Shown here piece after piece: positions 1 to 15,000 of a stretch of 61,420 bases of DNA. The notes beneath the pieces were generated by a model that made no database searches, was not told the origin of the DNA, and was given only the letters and a program-made list of their open reading frames with translations. Every line of letters begins with the position of its first letter. The first letter of the stretch is position 1. A program made the position numbers and the translations under genes. This DNA is from Verrucomicrobiaceae bacterium UBA7681 (GTDB lineage: Bacteria > Verrucomicrobiota > Verrucomicrobiia > Verrucomicrobiales > Verrucomicrobiaceae), in assembly GCA_002482965.1 (NCBI GenBank), contig DLGZ01000079.1, positions 1 through 61,420 of the forward strand, in the 5' to 3' direction.

Positions 1-3000
1 GCCGGTCAGGGCGTGCAGCTCAGCGGCGGCAAACTGGGGCTGATCCTCTGGTCCGATGGCACCTACACCTTGGAAACCTCAGGCACCGCCACCGCCAGTG
101 TGGGTGGCGTTGGCCTCTCCGGTCACATCACTCTCCGCTCCAACAACTCCGGTGCCGTCAGTCAATCAATCGTCGTCGGCGCAGACACCCTTCAGCTCGA
201 ATTCGCGGGTGACACACCGCTCTCCATTTCCGAGATCAGTGCGGATCTGGAACTCGACGCCGCCCTTCAAGCCCGCGTTCTGGAATTGCTCGGCCAGTTC
301 CAGAACATGCTGCCAGACTTCACCAAGCTGCCTTTCGCCCTCCCAGCAGGCGTCGATTTCGGGACGCTGCTCGCCGATCTTTCTAGCTTGCTGGATCTCC
401 AGGCCGCAGCCCAGACCCACTTCAACGAACGCAATGCCTTGAGCATGGTGCCGACGCTCGGCTCGTTGTTCGACTACCTGCAGAAGACGCAGCTCGAAGG
501 CTCCCACGCCGGTTCCTTGGACTTGGGGCCGTTCACACTGTCCGGCGGTTATGATTCTGCTTCCAGAGAGCTGACCTTCGGCTTCAAACTCGACACCAGC
601 TACATCAAGCACTTCGATTTCACCCTCGCCGATCTCAAAAACGATTTCGCAGTTTTGGAGCAGGCGTTGCAGTCGATGACGGGCAACTCCAGCTTCCAGA
701 GCTTGCTGGGCAATGGCTCTCCCGCACTGCCAACCGGCTCCTTCCATTTGGTGGGCGATCTCTTGACCCATGTGGTCCTTGATCTCGGCGCTGGCATTTC
801 CTTGGGAGCTTGGCTGGACAATTCGACCACGCACCCGCTGACTTCGAGCGATGCCTTCCTCGAACTCCACACACTCAATGCCTCCGCCCAACTCATCATC
901 AACGACGGCACCTTCAATCTCGAGCTCGGTCCCGTCGGCACAAGGTTCACCGCCAACATCACCCACGGCAGCCTCGATCTGACCGCTACAGTCAGCGCCT
1001 CCTCCAATCGCATCTACTTGGATGCACTCAGCGATCCGTCAGTCCAAATTGCAAGCCTGTTCATCTGGCAAGCCGGCGGCACCCTTCGCGCAGTGCTGCC
1101 TCTCGACTTCAGCTACAACAGCTTCAGCACCGCCGACATCGGTCGCGTGATCATCACCTTGGGAGCAGCCTACGACCTGCCCACCGACGCCTTCAGCCTC
1201 ACCGAAATTGCCCTCGATCTCGAACTCAATCCGAACGTCCAGTTCAAGCTGCTCGACCTCTTGGCCAAGTTCAAGGACCTCGCTCCTGACTTCAGCTCAC
1301 TGGCCTTCCCGTTTGCCCTGCCTGCCGGACTCAACCTCGGCACCCTCACCACACGCCTCGGCGAACTCCTCGACTTCGAAGGCCCTGCGCTGCAGCTTTT
1401 CACGCTGATCAAGGCCCTCAATCTCACCCTGCCAACGATCAACGGACCGTTCAACATCCTCACCGCGCTTGGAGCCAAGCTCAATCTCGGCGTAGACTTC
1501 AACATCAACCTCGACGCGCATCTGCTGGCCCTGCGCGACTTCCTCAACACCGAGTTCCACACAGGAATCACCCTCGGTCTGCCCGAGTTCAAAGTTCAGC
1601 TCAATCTCGGCACCTTCGGCGTAGAACTCGCCTCCCTCATCGGTTCACTTCCCGGTGTCGATCTCATCAAGGTTCTTTTCCCCGACGTCACCGGGTTCAC
1701 CTTCCCAACAGGGTTCACACTGCCCGCCGGATTCGAGTTCAACCTCAACGCAATGCTTCCAAGCTTGCAGTCCTTCCTCGGCCTCTCAATCGCGCCACTC
1801 TCCTTCGCCGCGATCCGTCCGCAGATCCTCGCCGCCCTCGGCACGCTGCCATCGCTGCGCACGCTGCTCGATTACATCCAAAAGGTTCACATCAACGAGT
1901 TCACGCAAAGCCTGCAACTCGGCCCGCTCACCCTCAGTGGTGGTTACATTCCAGATGTAAAGGAACTCCGGTTCAATCTCCAACTCGACACGAGCTACAG
2001 TCAAAGCTTCGACTTCACGATGGCCGACATGCTCGACGCCATCGACACCGCTCTTCAGCCGCTCGCCTCCAACCCCACCTTCCAAAGCTTGTTTGGCCAG
2101 GGCGCGCTCACACTGCCGACCACCAACAGCGCCGGAGCCGACTTCCACCTCATCGGCGAAGTCCTCGCCAAGGTCTTCCTCGACGTGACCGCCGGAGTGA
2201 AGCTCGCCGATCTGTTCCCCGGAGCCCCCGGCACCTTCGGCGCAGACGATCTGTTCATCGAACTCCACGCCCTCAATGCCTCCGCCCAACTCATCATCAA
2301 CGACGGCACCTTCAATCTCGAACTCGGCCCCGTCGGCACCCGCTTCACCGCCAACATCACCCACGGCAGCCTCGACCTGACCGCCATTGCAAGTGCTTCC
2401 TCCAGCCGCATCTACCTCAATGCTCTCAGCGATCCGTCAGTCCAAATCAGCAGCCTGTTCATCTGGCAAGCAGGCGGCACCCTTCGCGCAGTGCTTCCGC
2501 TCGACTTCAGCTACAACAGCTTCAGCACCGCCGACATCGGTCGCGTGATCATCACTGTGGGCGCCGCTTACGACCTCCCCACCGATGCCTTCAGCCTCAC
2601 CGAAATCGCCCTCGACCTGGAACTCAATCCGAACGTCCAGTTCAAGCTCCTCGACCTGCTGGCCAAGTTCAAAGACCTCGCTCCTGACTTCAGCTCACTG
2701 GCTTTCCCGTTTGCCCTGCCTGCCGGACTCAACCTCAGCACCCTGACCACACGCCTCGGCGAACTCCTCGACTTCGAAGGCCCTGCGCTGCAGTTGTTCA
2801 CGCTGATCAAGGCCCTCAATCTCACCCTGCCAACGATCAACGGACCGTTCAACATCCTCACCGCGCTGGGAGCCAAGCTCAATCTCGGCGCAGACTTCAA
2901 CATCAACCTCGACGCGCATCTGCTGGCCCTGCGCGATTTCCTCAACACCGAGTTCCACACAGGAATCACCCTCGGTCTGCCCGAGTTCAAAGTTCAATTG

Positions 3001-6000
3001 GGTCTGGGAAGTTTCGGCGTCGAACTCGCCTCGCTCATCGGTTCACTCCCCGGCGTCGATCTCATCAAGTTTCTCTTCCCTGACGTCACCGGGTTCACCT
3101 TCCCAACAGGGTTCACACTGCCCGCCGGATTCGAGTTCAACCTCAACGCAATGCTTCCAAGCTTGCAGTCCTTCCTAGGACTCTCAATCGCACCACTTTC
3201 CTTCGCCGCGATCCGTCCGCAGATCCTCGCCGCACTCGGCACGCTGCCATCGCTGCGCACGCTGCTTGATTACATCCAGAAGGTTCACATCAACGAGTTT
3301 ACGCAAAGTCTGCAACTCGGCCCGCTCACCCTCAGCGGTGGTTACATTCCCGATGTGAAGGAACTCCGGTTCAATCTCCAGCTCGACACAAGTTACAGCA
3401 AGAGTTTTGACTTCACGATGGCCGACATGCTCGATGCGATCAATACGGCGCTGCAACCGTTGGCCACCAACTCAACTTTCCAAAGCCTCTTCGGCGAAGG
3501 CGCGCTCACGCTGCCAACCACCAACAACGCCGGTGCCGACTTCCACCTCATCGGCGAAGTGATCGCCAAGGTGTTCCTCGATGTCACCGCCGGAGTGAAG
3601 CTCGCCGATCTCTTCCCCGGCGCAACGGGCACCTTCGGCGCAGACGATCTGTTCATCGAGCTGCACGCCCTCAACGCTTCTGCCCAACTCATCATCAACG
3701 ACGGCACCTTCAATCTCGAACTCGGTCCTGTCGGCACAAGGTTCACCGCCAACATCACCCACGGCAGCCTCGACCTGACCGCCACGGCCAGCGCCTCATC
3801 CAGCCGCATCTATCTCAACAACTTCAACACCAACCAGTTTGTCTGGGTGGCGGGCGGCAGGCTGCAGGCTTCACTGCCGCTGGACTTCAGCTTCAATGGC
3901 TTCAGCACGGCGGACCTTGGCCGGGTGATTGTCACCGTAGGAGCCTCCTACGACGTGCCCACCCACGCCTTCAAGATCACCAAGATCAACGTCCGGCTCT
4001 CGGGCGGCAACACCCTCATCAAGTTCATCAACGATCTGCTCGACGCCAATGATGCCAGCTTCACCGCCACCGAGAATCTGGGCAGTGCTTCCTTGGGCGG
4101 ATTCTTCCAGTTCAATGATCTCACCCTGACGGTGACGGCGACTTTGTCCGCAGGCGGTGTATGGGGCGGCTCAGTCTCACTTTCGGCCACCTCCGCGACC
4201 CTCTTCAGTGGCAGCAGCTTCAGCGCGAGCATCTTGCCGGATGTTCCCGGCGGTGTGGCGATCATCGGCACCTACACCATCGGCAGCGGTTTCGTGCTCT
4301 CCATTCCGACCACCGCAAAAATGGTCATCAAAGTCGGCGAGGCATTCGACGTCGTGGCTTCAGGTGTGTCGCTCAGCTATGACCCCAACGGAGCCGACGA
4401 CCAGGTGCTGGCCACGATCCAGAACGCGACTGCTATCTCCTCACTTATGGCAGGTCTGCCAACGGCGCGGCTGAACAATCTGGTCATTCGGAAGGATGGC
4501 TTCAGCTTCGGGGCCTTCACCCTGAACTCAGCCTTGGGTTCAAGTCCAAGCTTTGGTGATTTCATCACCACTACGGGTGCCCAGCTTCAGGTTTCCAATT
4601 TCTCCGTCGCCTTCGGCACCGGTACGACACCGCTCTCGCTGACCGGCACGGTTTCGCTCTCGCTGACGGGAATCAAGCTGTTCCCGAACGGCGGCTTGAT
4701 CACCTCCAGCCTCACCTCCGCCACGGCAGCATTCGACTTCTCTGACTTCGACGGCACCAGCGTCACCGGCAGACTGAGTTTGACCTTGTCGGGTCTCGAA
4801 ATCCGCATCGGTGACGCTCTGCTCCTGACCACCAACGGCACAGACATCGTCCTGACTCCCGGGCAGCAGATCCTTGGTTCCATCGCCTCCGCCACATTGA
4901 GTTCACCGAAATTCGCCGGACTCGGAACACTTACCCTGACTGACTTGCAGATCCGGCAGGATGGATTCACCCTCGGCAGCCTCAGCTGGAGCAGTGGCGG
5001 CGAGGTCAACGTTCTCGGAGACCTCCTGCACTTTGATGCCGTGACGATCACGCTGACCGGATTCGACTTCCAGTATTCCAATGTCGGTCCTCCTGTCATC
5101 GCCGGAACAATCGACTTCAATGTGCAGGGTGCCGTGCTCTTCCCGAAAATCCCGCTGCTGAATCTGCATCTGGGCGCTCTTTTAGGTTCGTTCGACCTCG
5201 CCAATGCCGGTCAGATGACGCTGACCATCCCGAACTTCGTCATCCCTCTGGGCGATGCACTCTCCATCGATCTGGGCGACGTCATTTTGAAGCCCGGCCA
5301 GTTCAGCCTGGCAAAAATACCAAACGTTCAATTGAAGGCGGGTGGCTTGTTCGCCGGAATGCCCACCATCACACTGCCGTCTTTCGAACTCACAAGGTCA
5401 GGCTTCACCTTGGGCGATCTGTCCTTTGCAGCATCACCGACAGTGACCATCGGTGACTTCCTCACGCTTTCCGGAGTCACCCTTTCGACCCACGGCTTCA
5501 AAGTGGACCGCTTCTCCACGCCGATCATCAGCGGAACGATTTCGCTCTCCATAGACGGCATCGATCTCTTCTCTGGAGTAGCAGGTCTGTCCTCATCGTT
5601 CACCGGCATTGTGGGCACCTTCGATCTCGGCAACGTTCTCAATCCGGGTCAATTCAGCCTCACGGTGGATTCGTTCGCGCTGTCGCTCTTTGATCAGCTC
5701 AACCTCACCACCGGCAGCTTCACCTTCACCCCAGGACTGCCCACCCTGGGCACCATCTCCACCGCCACGCTGTCTTTCCCATCGCTCGACAATCTGAGCC
5801 TCACCGTGAACGGACTCGCCATCCGCCGGACAGGCTTCTCCCTCGCATCCGGCGTCCTCGACCTGCCGAGTTTCGAAATCGGCGGCCTGCTGAGCCTGAC
5901 CGCCCCGCGCATCACCGTCACCAACCTTGACTACACCTTCGGCGGTTCCTTGACCGGCATCCTGGACTTCTATGCCACGGGCGCCTCCTTGACTCTCGGC

Positions 6001-9000
6001 GCGGCCTTGAGTGCCTCGATCGGAGCCACGCACGGCAACTACAATCTGACCAGCAAAGAGCTGCAGCTCACCCTTGATGATGTCGCTTTCAACATCGGCG
6101 GCTTTGCCGACATCAGCGCCACCAGTGTAACGCTCTCCTATTTCCCCACCGTCGGCGGCACTTCCAAGATTCTCCTCGGTGCCAACGGCGTGAATGGGTT
6201 CGTCGGCCAAACAGAAGGCACCGAAGTCGGTGTTCGCCTCAGCAATGGCAAGTTGGGCGTTTCAGTGTTCAAGTCCGCCACCGGAGTCGTCACCTACGCA
6301 CTCAGGGCCACCGGAGACGTCGCCATCCTCGGACTGCCTGCGGACAGCCTCAGCTTCTCGCCCGGCAGCATTGAGTTCCGCATCAACACCGCAGGACTGG
6401 TGAACGAGTCGATCAGTCTCGACGGCGACTCCTTGAACACCATGCTGCTCGACTTCGCGACCAATGAGACCAGCGTCTTCGCCCGTGGCCTGACTCTGAC
6501 AGTGGGCAGTTTCGTCAGCATGAGCGGTGACTTCGGCTTCTCGAAGTTCACCAGCGGCACCAAGACCAGCCTTTCCATTGGCGCGACAAATCTCGACGTC
6601 ACGCTTCAGATCGAAGGCGTGAGTGTGACCATCGCAGGTGCAAGCTTCGGCCTGATCATCGAGCCCGGTGCCACCAGCGCACAAACAACCTACGCACTCA
6701 TCGCCCATGGCGGGATGGTTTCCTTGAACGGGGTGCCCGGCCTCACCCTCAGCTCTACCGGATTGCAGGTGCGCGTCCGCCGCGGCCTCAACACCAGCGC
6801 CGCAGCGGGCATTCCCTTGTCAGTGCGGACTCCCGGTGGCGATGTCAGTCTCGATTTCTCAGACCTCGGTGCCGGCAGTGCTGACATCACCGACATTCAG
6901 GGCCAGGCGACCTTGGCCATCGATGGCTTCGTCTCCATATCCGGCGACTTCGGCTTCCAAAAATACACCAGTGCAGGAAGCACCACGCTGGCCATGGGAG
7001 CTCGCAACCTCTCCATCGTCCTCGGCAATGACACCGCCAACCTCACTCTGGCAAATGCCACCCTCGGCCTCATCGTGAAACCAGGCGTCGCAGGTGCGGC
7101 CACCACTTACGCCTTGCAGGCCACCGGCAGTTCCGTCGCTGCTGACACCAGTCTGAACGGCGTCACCGGACTGACACTCGAAGCCACGGACCTCCTCGTT
7201 CGCGTGCGCCGTGGGCTCGACGTTTCCTCCGCGACACTGCCAGTCATCCAAACCTCGGGTGGCAATGTGGTCTTGGACTTTTCCAACCTCGGCGCTGGCA
7301 CAAGCAATGTCACAGACATCCAGGGTAACGCCAGGCTGGTGGTGCAGGATTTCGGCTCGCTCGAAGGCAGCTTCGGCTTCCAGTCCTACAGCGATGGCGC
7401 AACCGGTGCCCGCCAGATCGCCATCGGTGCCACAGGCTTGTCCGTCGTGGTAGGAAGTGGTACAACCAATCTGACCCTGGCCAACGCAAGCCTCGGCATC
7501 ATCGTTCGGCCCGGCAGCGCCACAGTCGCCACCACCTACGCACTGCAGGCGAAGGGCAGTTCAAATCCAGCCGATACCAGCCTCAACGGCATCGATGGCC
7601 TGACACTGAACGCCAGCAACCTGCTCGTCCGCGTGCGCAAGGGCCTTGACGTTTCCGCCGCCACCGGGTTCCCGACTTCCATCCTCACTCCGGGTGGCAC
7701 GGTGACTCTGGATTTCGCCGGTCTGGGTTCAGGCACCAGTGATGTCACCGATGTGCAGGGCAATGTGACGCTGGCCATTTCAGGCTTCGCGGAAATCTCC
7801 GGAGCCTTTGGCTTCCAGACCTATCGCCCAGCCGGTGGCACGGACCGCTACTTCGCCTTCGGCATGCAGGGCAGCGTCTCACTCACCGCAGGCTCGTCCA
7901 CATTCGGAATGAACAACGTCAGCGTCGGTGTGCTGGCCAGGCAGTCCGGCGGCGTGACCACCTACGCCTTGCAGGCCCGTGGCAGCAGCCTCGCTGCGGA
8001 CACCTCCTTCTCGGGCGTGACCGGCCTCAGCCTGAGCGCCACCGATCTCTCCCTGCGTGTGCGTCGCGGTCTGGATGTCTCCGCCTATCCAGCCGGTGTC
8101 CCAACATCGATCTTGATTCCAAATGGCACCATCACCGTGGACTTCACCGGCATGGCAGCCGGCACCAGTGACGTGACAGACATCCAGGGCAGCGTAAGCC
8201 TCACAATCGACGGCTTTGCCTCGCTCTCCGGCGACTTCGGCATTCAGAAGTTCACCGTCGCAGGTGGCGGTTCCGGCCTCGCCTTCGCTGCCACAAACGT
8301 TAATGTCCTGCTCGGCACCGCCGACACCAATCTCTCGATCACCGGAGCCACGCTGGCCATGGTCGTTCAGGGCGGCAATTACGCCATCATGGCCCGCAGC
8401 GGCACCGTGACGCTCAACGGCATCGCTGATCTTTCGATCCCGAGCAACAGTCTCACCCTGCGCGTCAAGCACGGCCTCTCGCCCCCGGCAGGAACACCCA
8501 CATCCATTCAGACTCCCGGAGGCAGCGTTGCGCTGGACTTCGCCGGACTCGGGGCAGGGGATGTGACAGAGATTCAGGGGACGGCAACGCTCAGTGTGGG
8601 CGGTTTTGTCTCCCTTTCAGGAACCTTCAGTTTCACCAAGCAGGTCATCGTTGGCCCCACCAGCACGGTCACAAAAATTCTCGCAGGCGCTTCCAATGTG
8701 AACGCCTTCATCGGCACGGCGGATGAATCCCTCGGGGTCCGCATCACCGGAGCCAGCCTCGGTCTCGTCATCTATCGCGACAGCGCCGCCACCGGCTCCC
8801 GCTACGCCTTGCAGGCTTCCGCGCCGAACATCGAACTCGTCGGCACACCCGGCGACATCACCCTCACGGGTTCGGCCACCGTCTCCATCAATGCGACCGG
8901 CAAAGCGGTGAATGAAACCATTCCAGGGACCGGCGTCACGGTGTCCTTCTCCACCGGTGCCAATGTGAAGAGCTTCGGCGGCAGCCTCACTCTTTCGGTC

Positions 9001-12000
9001 GGCTCCGCCTTCAGCCTCTCCGGTGACTTCTCCATCTCCAAAGAGGTGACCGGCACTGTCACCAAGGTTCTTCTCGGCGCGGCAAACATCCGCACGGCCA
9101 TTGGATCCACGGTCGAGACCGATGGCGGCAGCGGCACCACTTACAATCTCTCCGGCGGCAAACTCGGCGTGGTCTTCTACAAAGACGGTGTCACCAGCCT
9201 GGGCTACGCCCTCAGTGCCTCGGCCACCGCTTCAGTCGCAGTAGGTTCGGCTCTGTCCGGCGAGGCCACGATCAATCTGCGCCGCAACACCACCACCTCC
9301 GCTCACAACGACACCGTGACCGTGGGTTCCACCGTGGTTCCGATTGCCTTCAAGCTCACGGAAGTCGCGACCTTGGCAGGGGTGGCCTTCCAAAAAATCT
9401 CGCTCAGCAATGCCTCTCTCAGCATTGACGATACCATTCTCATCACCGCCGCGACCGGTGACACTAGCACTCCCGCCACCGGCGCCTCCAGCACGACTCT
9501 CACCGGCGTCACCCTGACCCTGCAGGATCCTTCCACTACTACGCCGACGGTGCTCTTCACCATCAGCGCCGGTTCGGCGGTTTACACCAGTTTCACTGGG
9601 ACGGTCACTTCGACTCAGTCCACCGCAGGCGGACTTCGCGTGCGCGACGATCTCGGCTCATGGCTCGCCGGGGACAAGCTCCTCGTGCTGGAAAACGTGT
9701 CCTTCACCATTGGCACCTATGTCAGCTTCAGCGCCGACAAGATCGAAATCCATCACTACACGAGCGGCTCCCGGGTGGTGAACAATTTCAATCTCAAGGG
9801 AGCCACGATCACCTTCCTCGATGACGGCGCTCCGATGGCCAGCCTCACCGGCGACGCCCAATTCCGTCATGTCACTGGCGATCCGATTGCTGCAAACAAT
9901 GGCTTCAAGCTCATCAACTTCGCCAACCCTGGCGTCGGCTTCATGGGGCAGACCGCCGAACTACCAGTATCCACCACGACCAATCCAGCGGCGGTGACCG
10001 TTGCAAATCCAACCGGCACCGTGGCCAACTACGGGGTACCCCGCAAACTCGGCCCGCTCACACTGGTCAGTCCCTTCATCAAGTTCCACCACTTCAACTT
10101 TGACTTCAGTGGCAATGTCTCGGCGCAGATCACCATCGGTGCTGTCTCGGCGACCATCGGTCTCGGGCCGGTCTCAGCCACGTTCAACAACATCTCCGGC
10201 ACCTTCGAAGTCGGCGTGAAGTTTGATCTCAGCAATCTCACCGCAGGCCCGACCAGCGCTTCCGTGGAGTTCCTCAACATCAAGGCGGCCAGTCTTTCCG
10301 TCACCCTCGGTTCTTATGTGACCCTGTCCGCCACCAACGTGACCATCAGGCCGAATGCCAGCGCGAATGAGGAGCTTGCCAGCTTCGGCTCCATCACCGC
10401 GACGCTGAACATCAATGCCATTTCTCTCTCCGGTTCCGCCAGCAACTTCGCCATCCTCGGAGATGGCTCCTTCCTCGCGAAAGCCAACTTCGGCGTCACC
10501 ATCGAACTCGGCAAGAATGGCAATGCCGACGCAACTTCCCTCCAGTGGCCCGCCTGGATGCCGCTGAAGAGCGCCTCAGTCTCGCTGCTCTGGAAAAACT
10601 TCAATGTCGATCCCGCCGACTTCTTGATTCAGCTCAGCGCCGAAGTGGACACCACCATCGGCGTGATCGCGATCAGTGGCTCCGTGACCAATGCGGTGAT
10701 CGATCCTCAGCTCCTCTTTGAAGGCAAGTTCCCCATCATCTCGATTGATGGTCTCTCCATCGGTGCCTCGGGCAATCTCTTTGGCGGATCGATCAGCGGC
10801 ACGCTCACTGCCGGAGTCGTCCGTTTTGATCCTGCCGGCCGCACGGTGGACGGACTTGGCAATTACACCGGCACTTCGACCAAGGCGACGGGAGCCATCA
10901 CCAATGTGTTCTACGCTGGCATTCAGGCCGGCTTCGAATTCGCCGGAATGGCCGGGTTCAACATCCGCATCGGCCTCTCTGACTTTGGCCCGCTGCAGAT
11001 CTACATTGAAGCCGGCATCCCCATCGCGCTCGGGCCCACAGGTCTCTTCCTCAGCAATTTCCGTGGCGGCGTCACCTTTGGCGCGACCTTCCCCACCCTC
11101 ACCTTGTCGAATCCCGTCAGTGCAAACGATGCCCTGCAGCTTCGGAAACCCGGCTTCTCGACTCCCGACACCCTCACCGCCGGTCAGTGGGAGGCTCAGC
11201 TTCGCCAGCAGGTGCAGACTCTCTTCAAGGCGGGCGCTGCCTCTGGCAACTTCGCCGATCTCAGCAACACACCGATCCTCATCCAGGCGGGTGCCACGCT
11301 CTATGCGGCCAATGAAAACGCTTTCCGCGTCGATGCCGACATGCTCTTCGACACCACGGGCAAGTTCCTCATCATCGGCACCGCCACCATTGGCAGCTCG
11401 CTCTCCATCGGCGTGAAGATGTATGCGGACCTTTCGAATGTTTCGACGGATGTGAAGCTCATCTTCCTGATGGAGGTGCCTTCTCAGAATGTGCCGAATC
11501 CGATCACGCCTCCGGTTTACAGCTTGTACGGTGTCGCGACCTTCTCTTACATCAACGACGTCTTCAAAATCTCCATCGCAGGTGCGGCGGACTACAATCT
11601 GCTCAATGTCGCCCGCGCCCATGTCGAGGCCACTCTGACGCTCACCTTCGCCTCCGACAGCTTCACGGTGAGTCTTGCCAATGGCTCCTTCAGTCTGCCG
11701 GACATCCAGACCGCTCCTCTGGGCACTGCGGCAGGCGAGATCACCATCAAGCGGGAAAGCGATGGAGGCGTCAATGTCTGGGGCGGATTCCTCCTCGTGC
11801 CAAATGGGCAGTTCCTCGAACCCTGGGGCATCACCGTCGGCGGTCAGTTCTTCATCAAGCTCAACACTTCGAGCGAACTGAAGAAGGTGACGCTCATGAT
11901 TTCGGGTGCTCCCATGGTGCTCGAACTCGCTCCGCAGTCCTTCAGCATCTTCATCCTCGGCTACGCTGACTTCATCATCGCCGGAGTGCAGGTCTTCCGC

Positions 12001-15000
12001 GTGGACGGCGTCGTGGCGATCGACATCAATAAGGATCACCTCTCCATCTTTGTGAGCGCCGACCTGCTGCTCGGGCCTGATGCAAACAATCCCATCTTTA
12101 CCTACAGTGCGGTGGGCTTGATCTATGTGCAGTTCGGGGCCAACGCAGGTTTCGCCGCCAAGCTCACTCTCAGTCAGGGCAGCAAAGCCATCCCCGGCTT
12201 GGTCATCGGTGCGAAGTGGCTGCTCGTGATGAACACCACGGGCGTTGAGATCACCTATGAGATCCCCACGCCTTTGGTCACCACCCCACCCAGCCCTCCG
12301 GTGCCTAAGGTGATGGGGCCTGATTTCAATTCGGCAGATCCTCTCGCCACCGTCACCTATGAGACCATCATTGGCGGCAAGCGCATGCTGGTCATTCCTG
12401 CCGGCAAGCCTGCCAACGGTCTGGCCGACTACCGCACGTGGGTGCCTGCCGGAAATAGCCCCTACCTGGTCATCGTCGGGCGCGGCAGCATCACTCTGGC
12501 GGATGTCTTCACGCTCACCGGTACCATGAATGTCGTGGCCGAAATCAGTGGCAGCGCTGTCAGCTTCACCATGGAAGTGAAGGCCACCATGGCCGTCAAG
12601 TTGAACGGCAACACCGTCTTCTCCTTCCTCGCGGAAGGCGGCATCCAGATCAGCAATGCCGGCGTCGCTGCCGCACTCACGCTGAACTTCTCCGCAGGCT
12701 TCACTCTTCCATCCAGCCTCGGCTTCGATCTGACAGCGTCGTTCCAGCTTCAGGTCAATACCACCAGCGCAGCGGTCACGCTGGCAGGCGTCACCATTCC
12801 GAAAGGCGATGGCGGCTTCTTCGCGAGAATCCATGCCGTGGGTCACCTCAAGTTCCTCGGCGGTGCGCTGGATCTTGATGGCACCTTCGACATCACCGTG
12901 ACCGGGTCGAGTCTGACCGTTGCCCTCAGCGCCAATCTGTCCTTCTTCGGCTCCACCTTCAGTGTCAGCGGTTTTGCCGGGATCTATTACGACTCCAACC
13001 CCGGTCTGGCCCTCAGCCTCAAGTTCGCGGGTAATGTCTCGCCAGCCACCAGTTTCAGAATCGCCGGCAAGTTCCAGCTCATGATCAACACGAGCCGTGT
13101 CGCCCGCACCGACACCGCCACCGGAGAAGTCATTGCGGCCAATTCCTTCCGTATCGGAGTCACCGATGTCGATGTGAATCTGTTCGGCTTCAAGCTGACC
13201 GGCGGCCTCGTCATCGAGATCTCCAGCGCTGGTTTCAGCATACCTAGCTTCAATCTCACCCTCGATTTCTTCGGCGTCATCAATCTCAACGTCTCCGGCT
13301 ACTTCCTGGTCAATGGAGACTACAGCTTCGCTGCTGCGGCGACACTGACCTTCCTTGATCCTGACATCTTTGGCTTCCAGGGCCAGATCTGGGTGGCGTT
13401 CTCAAACAAGAGCATCTCCTTCACCGACATCAACGGCATCACCACCAACACGGGTGCAGGTTTCGCCGGTGGTCTGGCGGGCAAGTTCGGCGCCTTCGGC
13501 ATCAAGATCAAAGCTTCCGGAATCTTCGCCATCGACAACGGCTACCTGAAGACCAACGTTTACCTCTCGCTGGAAATCACCCCGGCCTTCTCTTTCCGGG
13601 TTTGGACGCCGTGGAAGACCTACACCGTTCACATTCCTGCACTCGTTATTTCCGGGAGTTGGACCAAGACCTGGGGCGCGCTGGACCTGAATCCACCGCC
13701 ACCACCACCCATCCTGGCGAGCCAGTCCGGAGATACACTGACTCTCAACATTGGAATCGATGTCGGTGTCCGCGGTTCCCTTTATGGGGCGCGGGATGAG
13801 AGCTACACTCTCACCCAGAACTCAGGCGGTGGAATCATTGTCAGCGCCCTCGGCTTTGACAGCGATCCTTTCTATGGCGTGAGCAAGATCGTGGTCCGTA
13901 ACACGGGCAACACCAACAACTTCATCTCCATCGACAACAGCATCACGGCCACGGTGAAGATCAACGAGGGCGTTATCGTCACGGGAACAAACCGTTACTT
14001 CATGGGCGGTGGCGCAGCGACAATTCAAGGCGGCAGCGGCAGCACCACGGCCAAGTATGGCCCCGGCGGCGGCTCCTTCATCGCAGGCTCCGGTCAGAGC
14101 AAGGTCACCGACAACTCCGGTGGTCGCGTCACAGTCTATGCACCCGGCTGGGATAGCTACAATCTCAGCGATGGCAGCCTCAACTATGGCGACGGCACCA
14201 CCCTCAACACCGTCACCTTCGAAGGAGTCAAGAACGTGGTGCTCAATGGCGCTGCCAATGCCACCTATGAGACAAGCAGTCTGCCTGATCCCACCACGGG
14301 CAAAGCAACTCCCTGGACCGGCACCGCCACCTTCAATGCCAACGGCGCCAGCAGCCTCATCCGTTCGAGCACAGCCTCGAACCTGACCCTTTCCAATATC
14401 CTGCTTCAGGAGTCGGGTGCCTCCATCACGCTTTCCGGCCTCACCATGGCTGAACTCTACGGCAGCAGCGCCAACAACACCTTCACCATCTCCGGTTGGA
14501 CCGGTTCAGGAATCATCGACGGCAGTGGCGGCACGGATACGGTCATTGCGGCCACGAATGCCAATTTCACCCTGTCCAATACCACCCTCGGTCGTTCCGG
14601 CACAGGCGGCTTCACACTGACCTCCATCGAAGTGGCGAATCTCACAGGCGGTGCCGGGGCCAACAGCTTCACGGTCAGCGGCTGGACCGGCAGCGCGACG
14701 ATTGACGGCGCAGGCGGCGCAGACACCTACACCGTCAGTGTCACAGGCTCCGGCAGCGGCAACGTGACGATCAACGACACAGGCTCGGGCGCAGGTGACA
14801 CTTTGACCGTCAACGGCACCCCCGCTGCGAATCTCATCGCAATCACCGCCTCGCGTGTTTCCGTCGGCGTAGAGTTCGTCAACCACTCCAACCTCGAGTC
14901 GCTCACGGTCAACGGCCTCGGCGGCAACGACACCTTCAATATCACCGCAGCCGTGATTCCGACCACGGTCAATGGCGGCTCTGGCAACGACACCTTCACC

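Noticed and set aside
10576..12846. 756-codon open frame on the minus strand
   Set aside because: It lies wholly antisense to the first giant gene. GC-rich codons there rarely give stops on the opposite strand, and the translation is Asp/Glu/Gly/Arg-biased with no domain.
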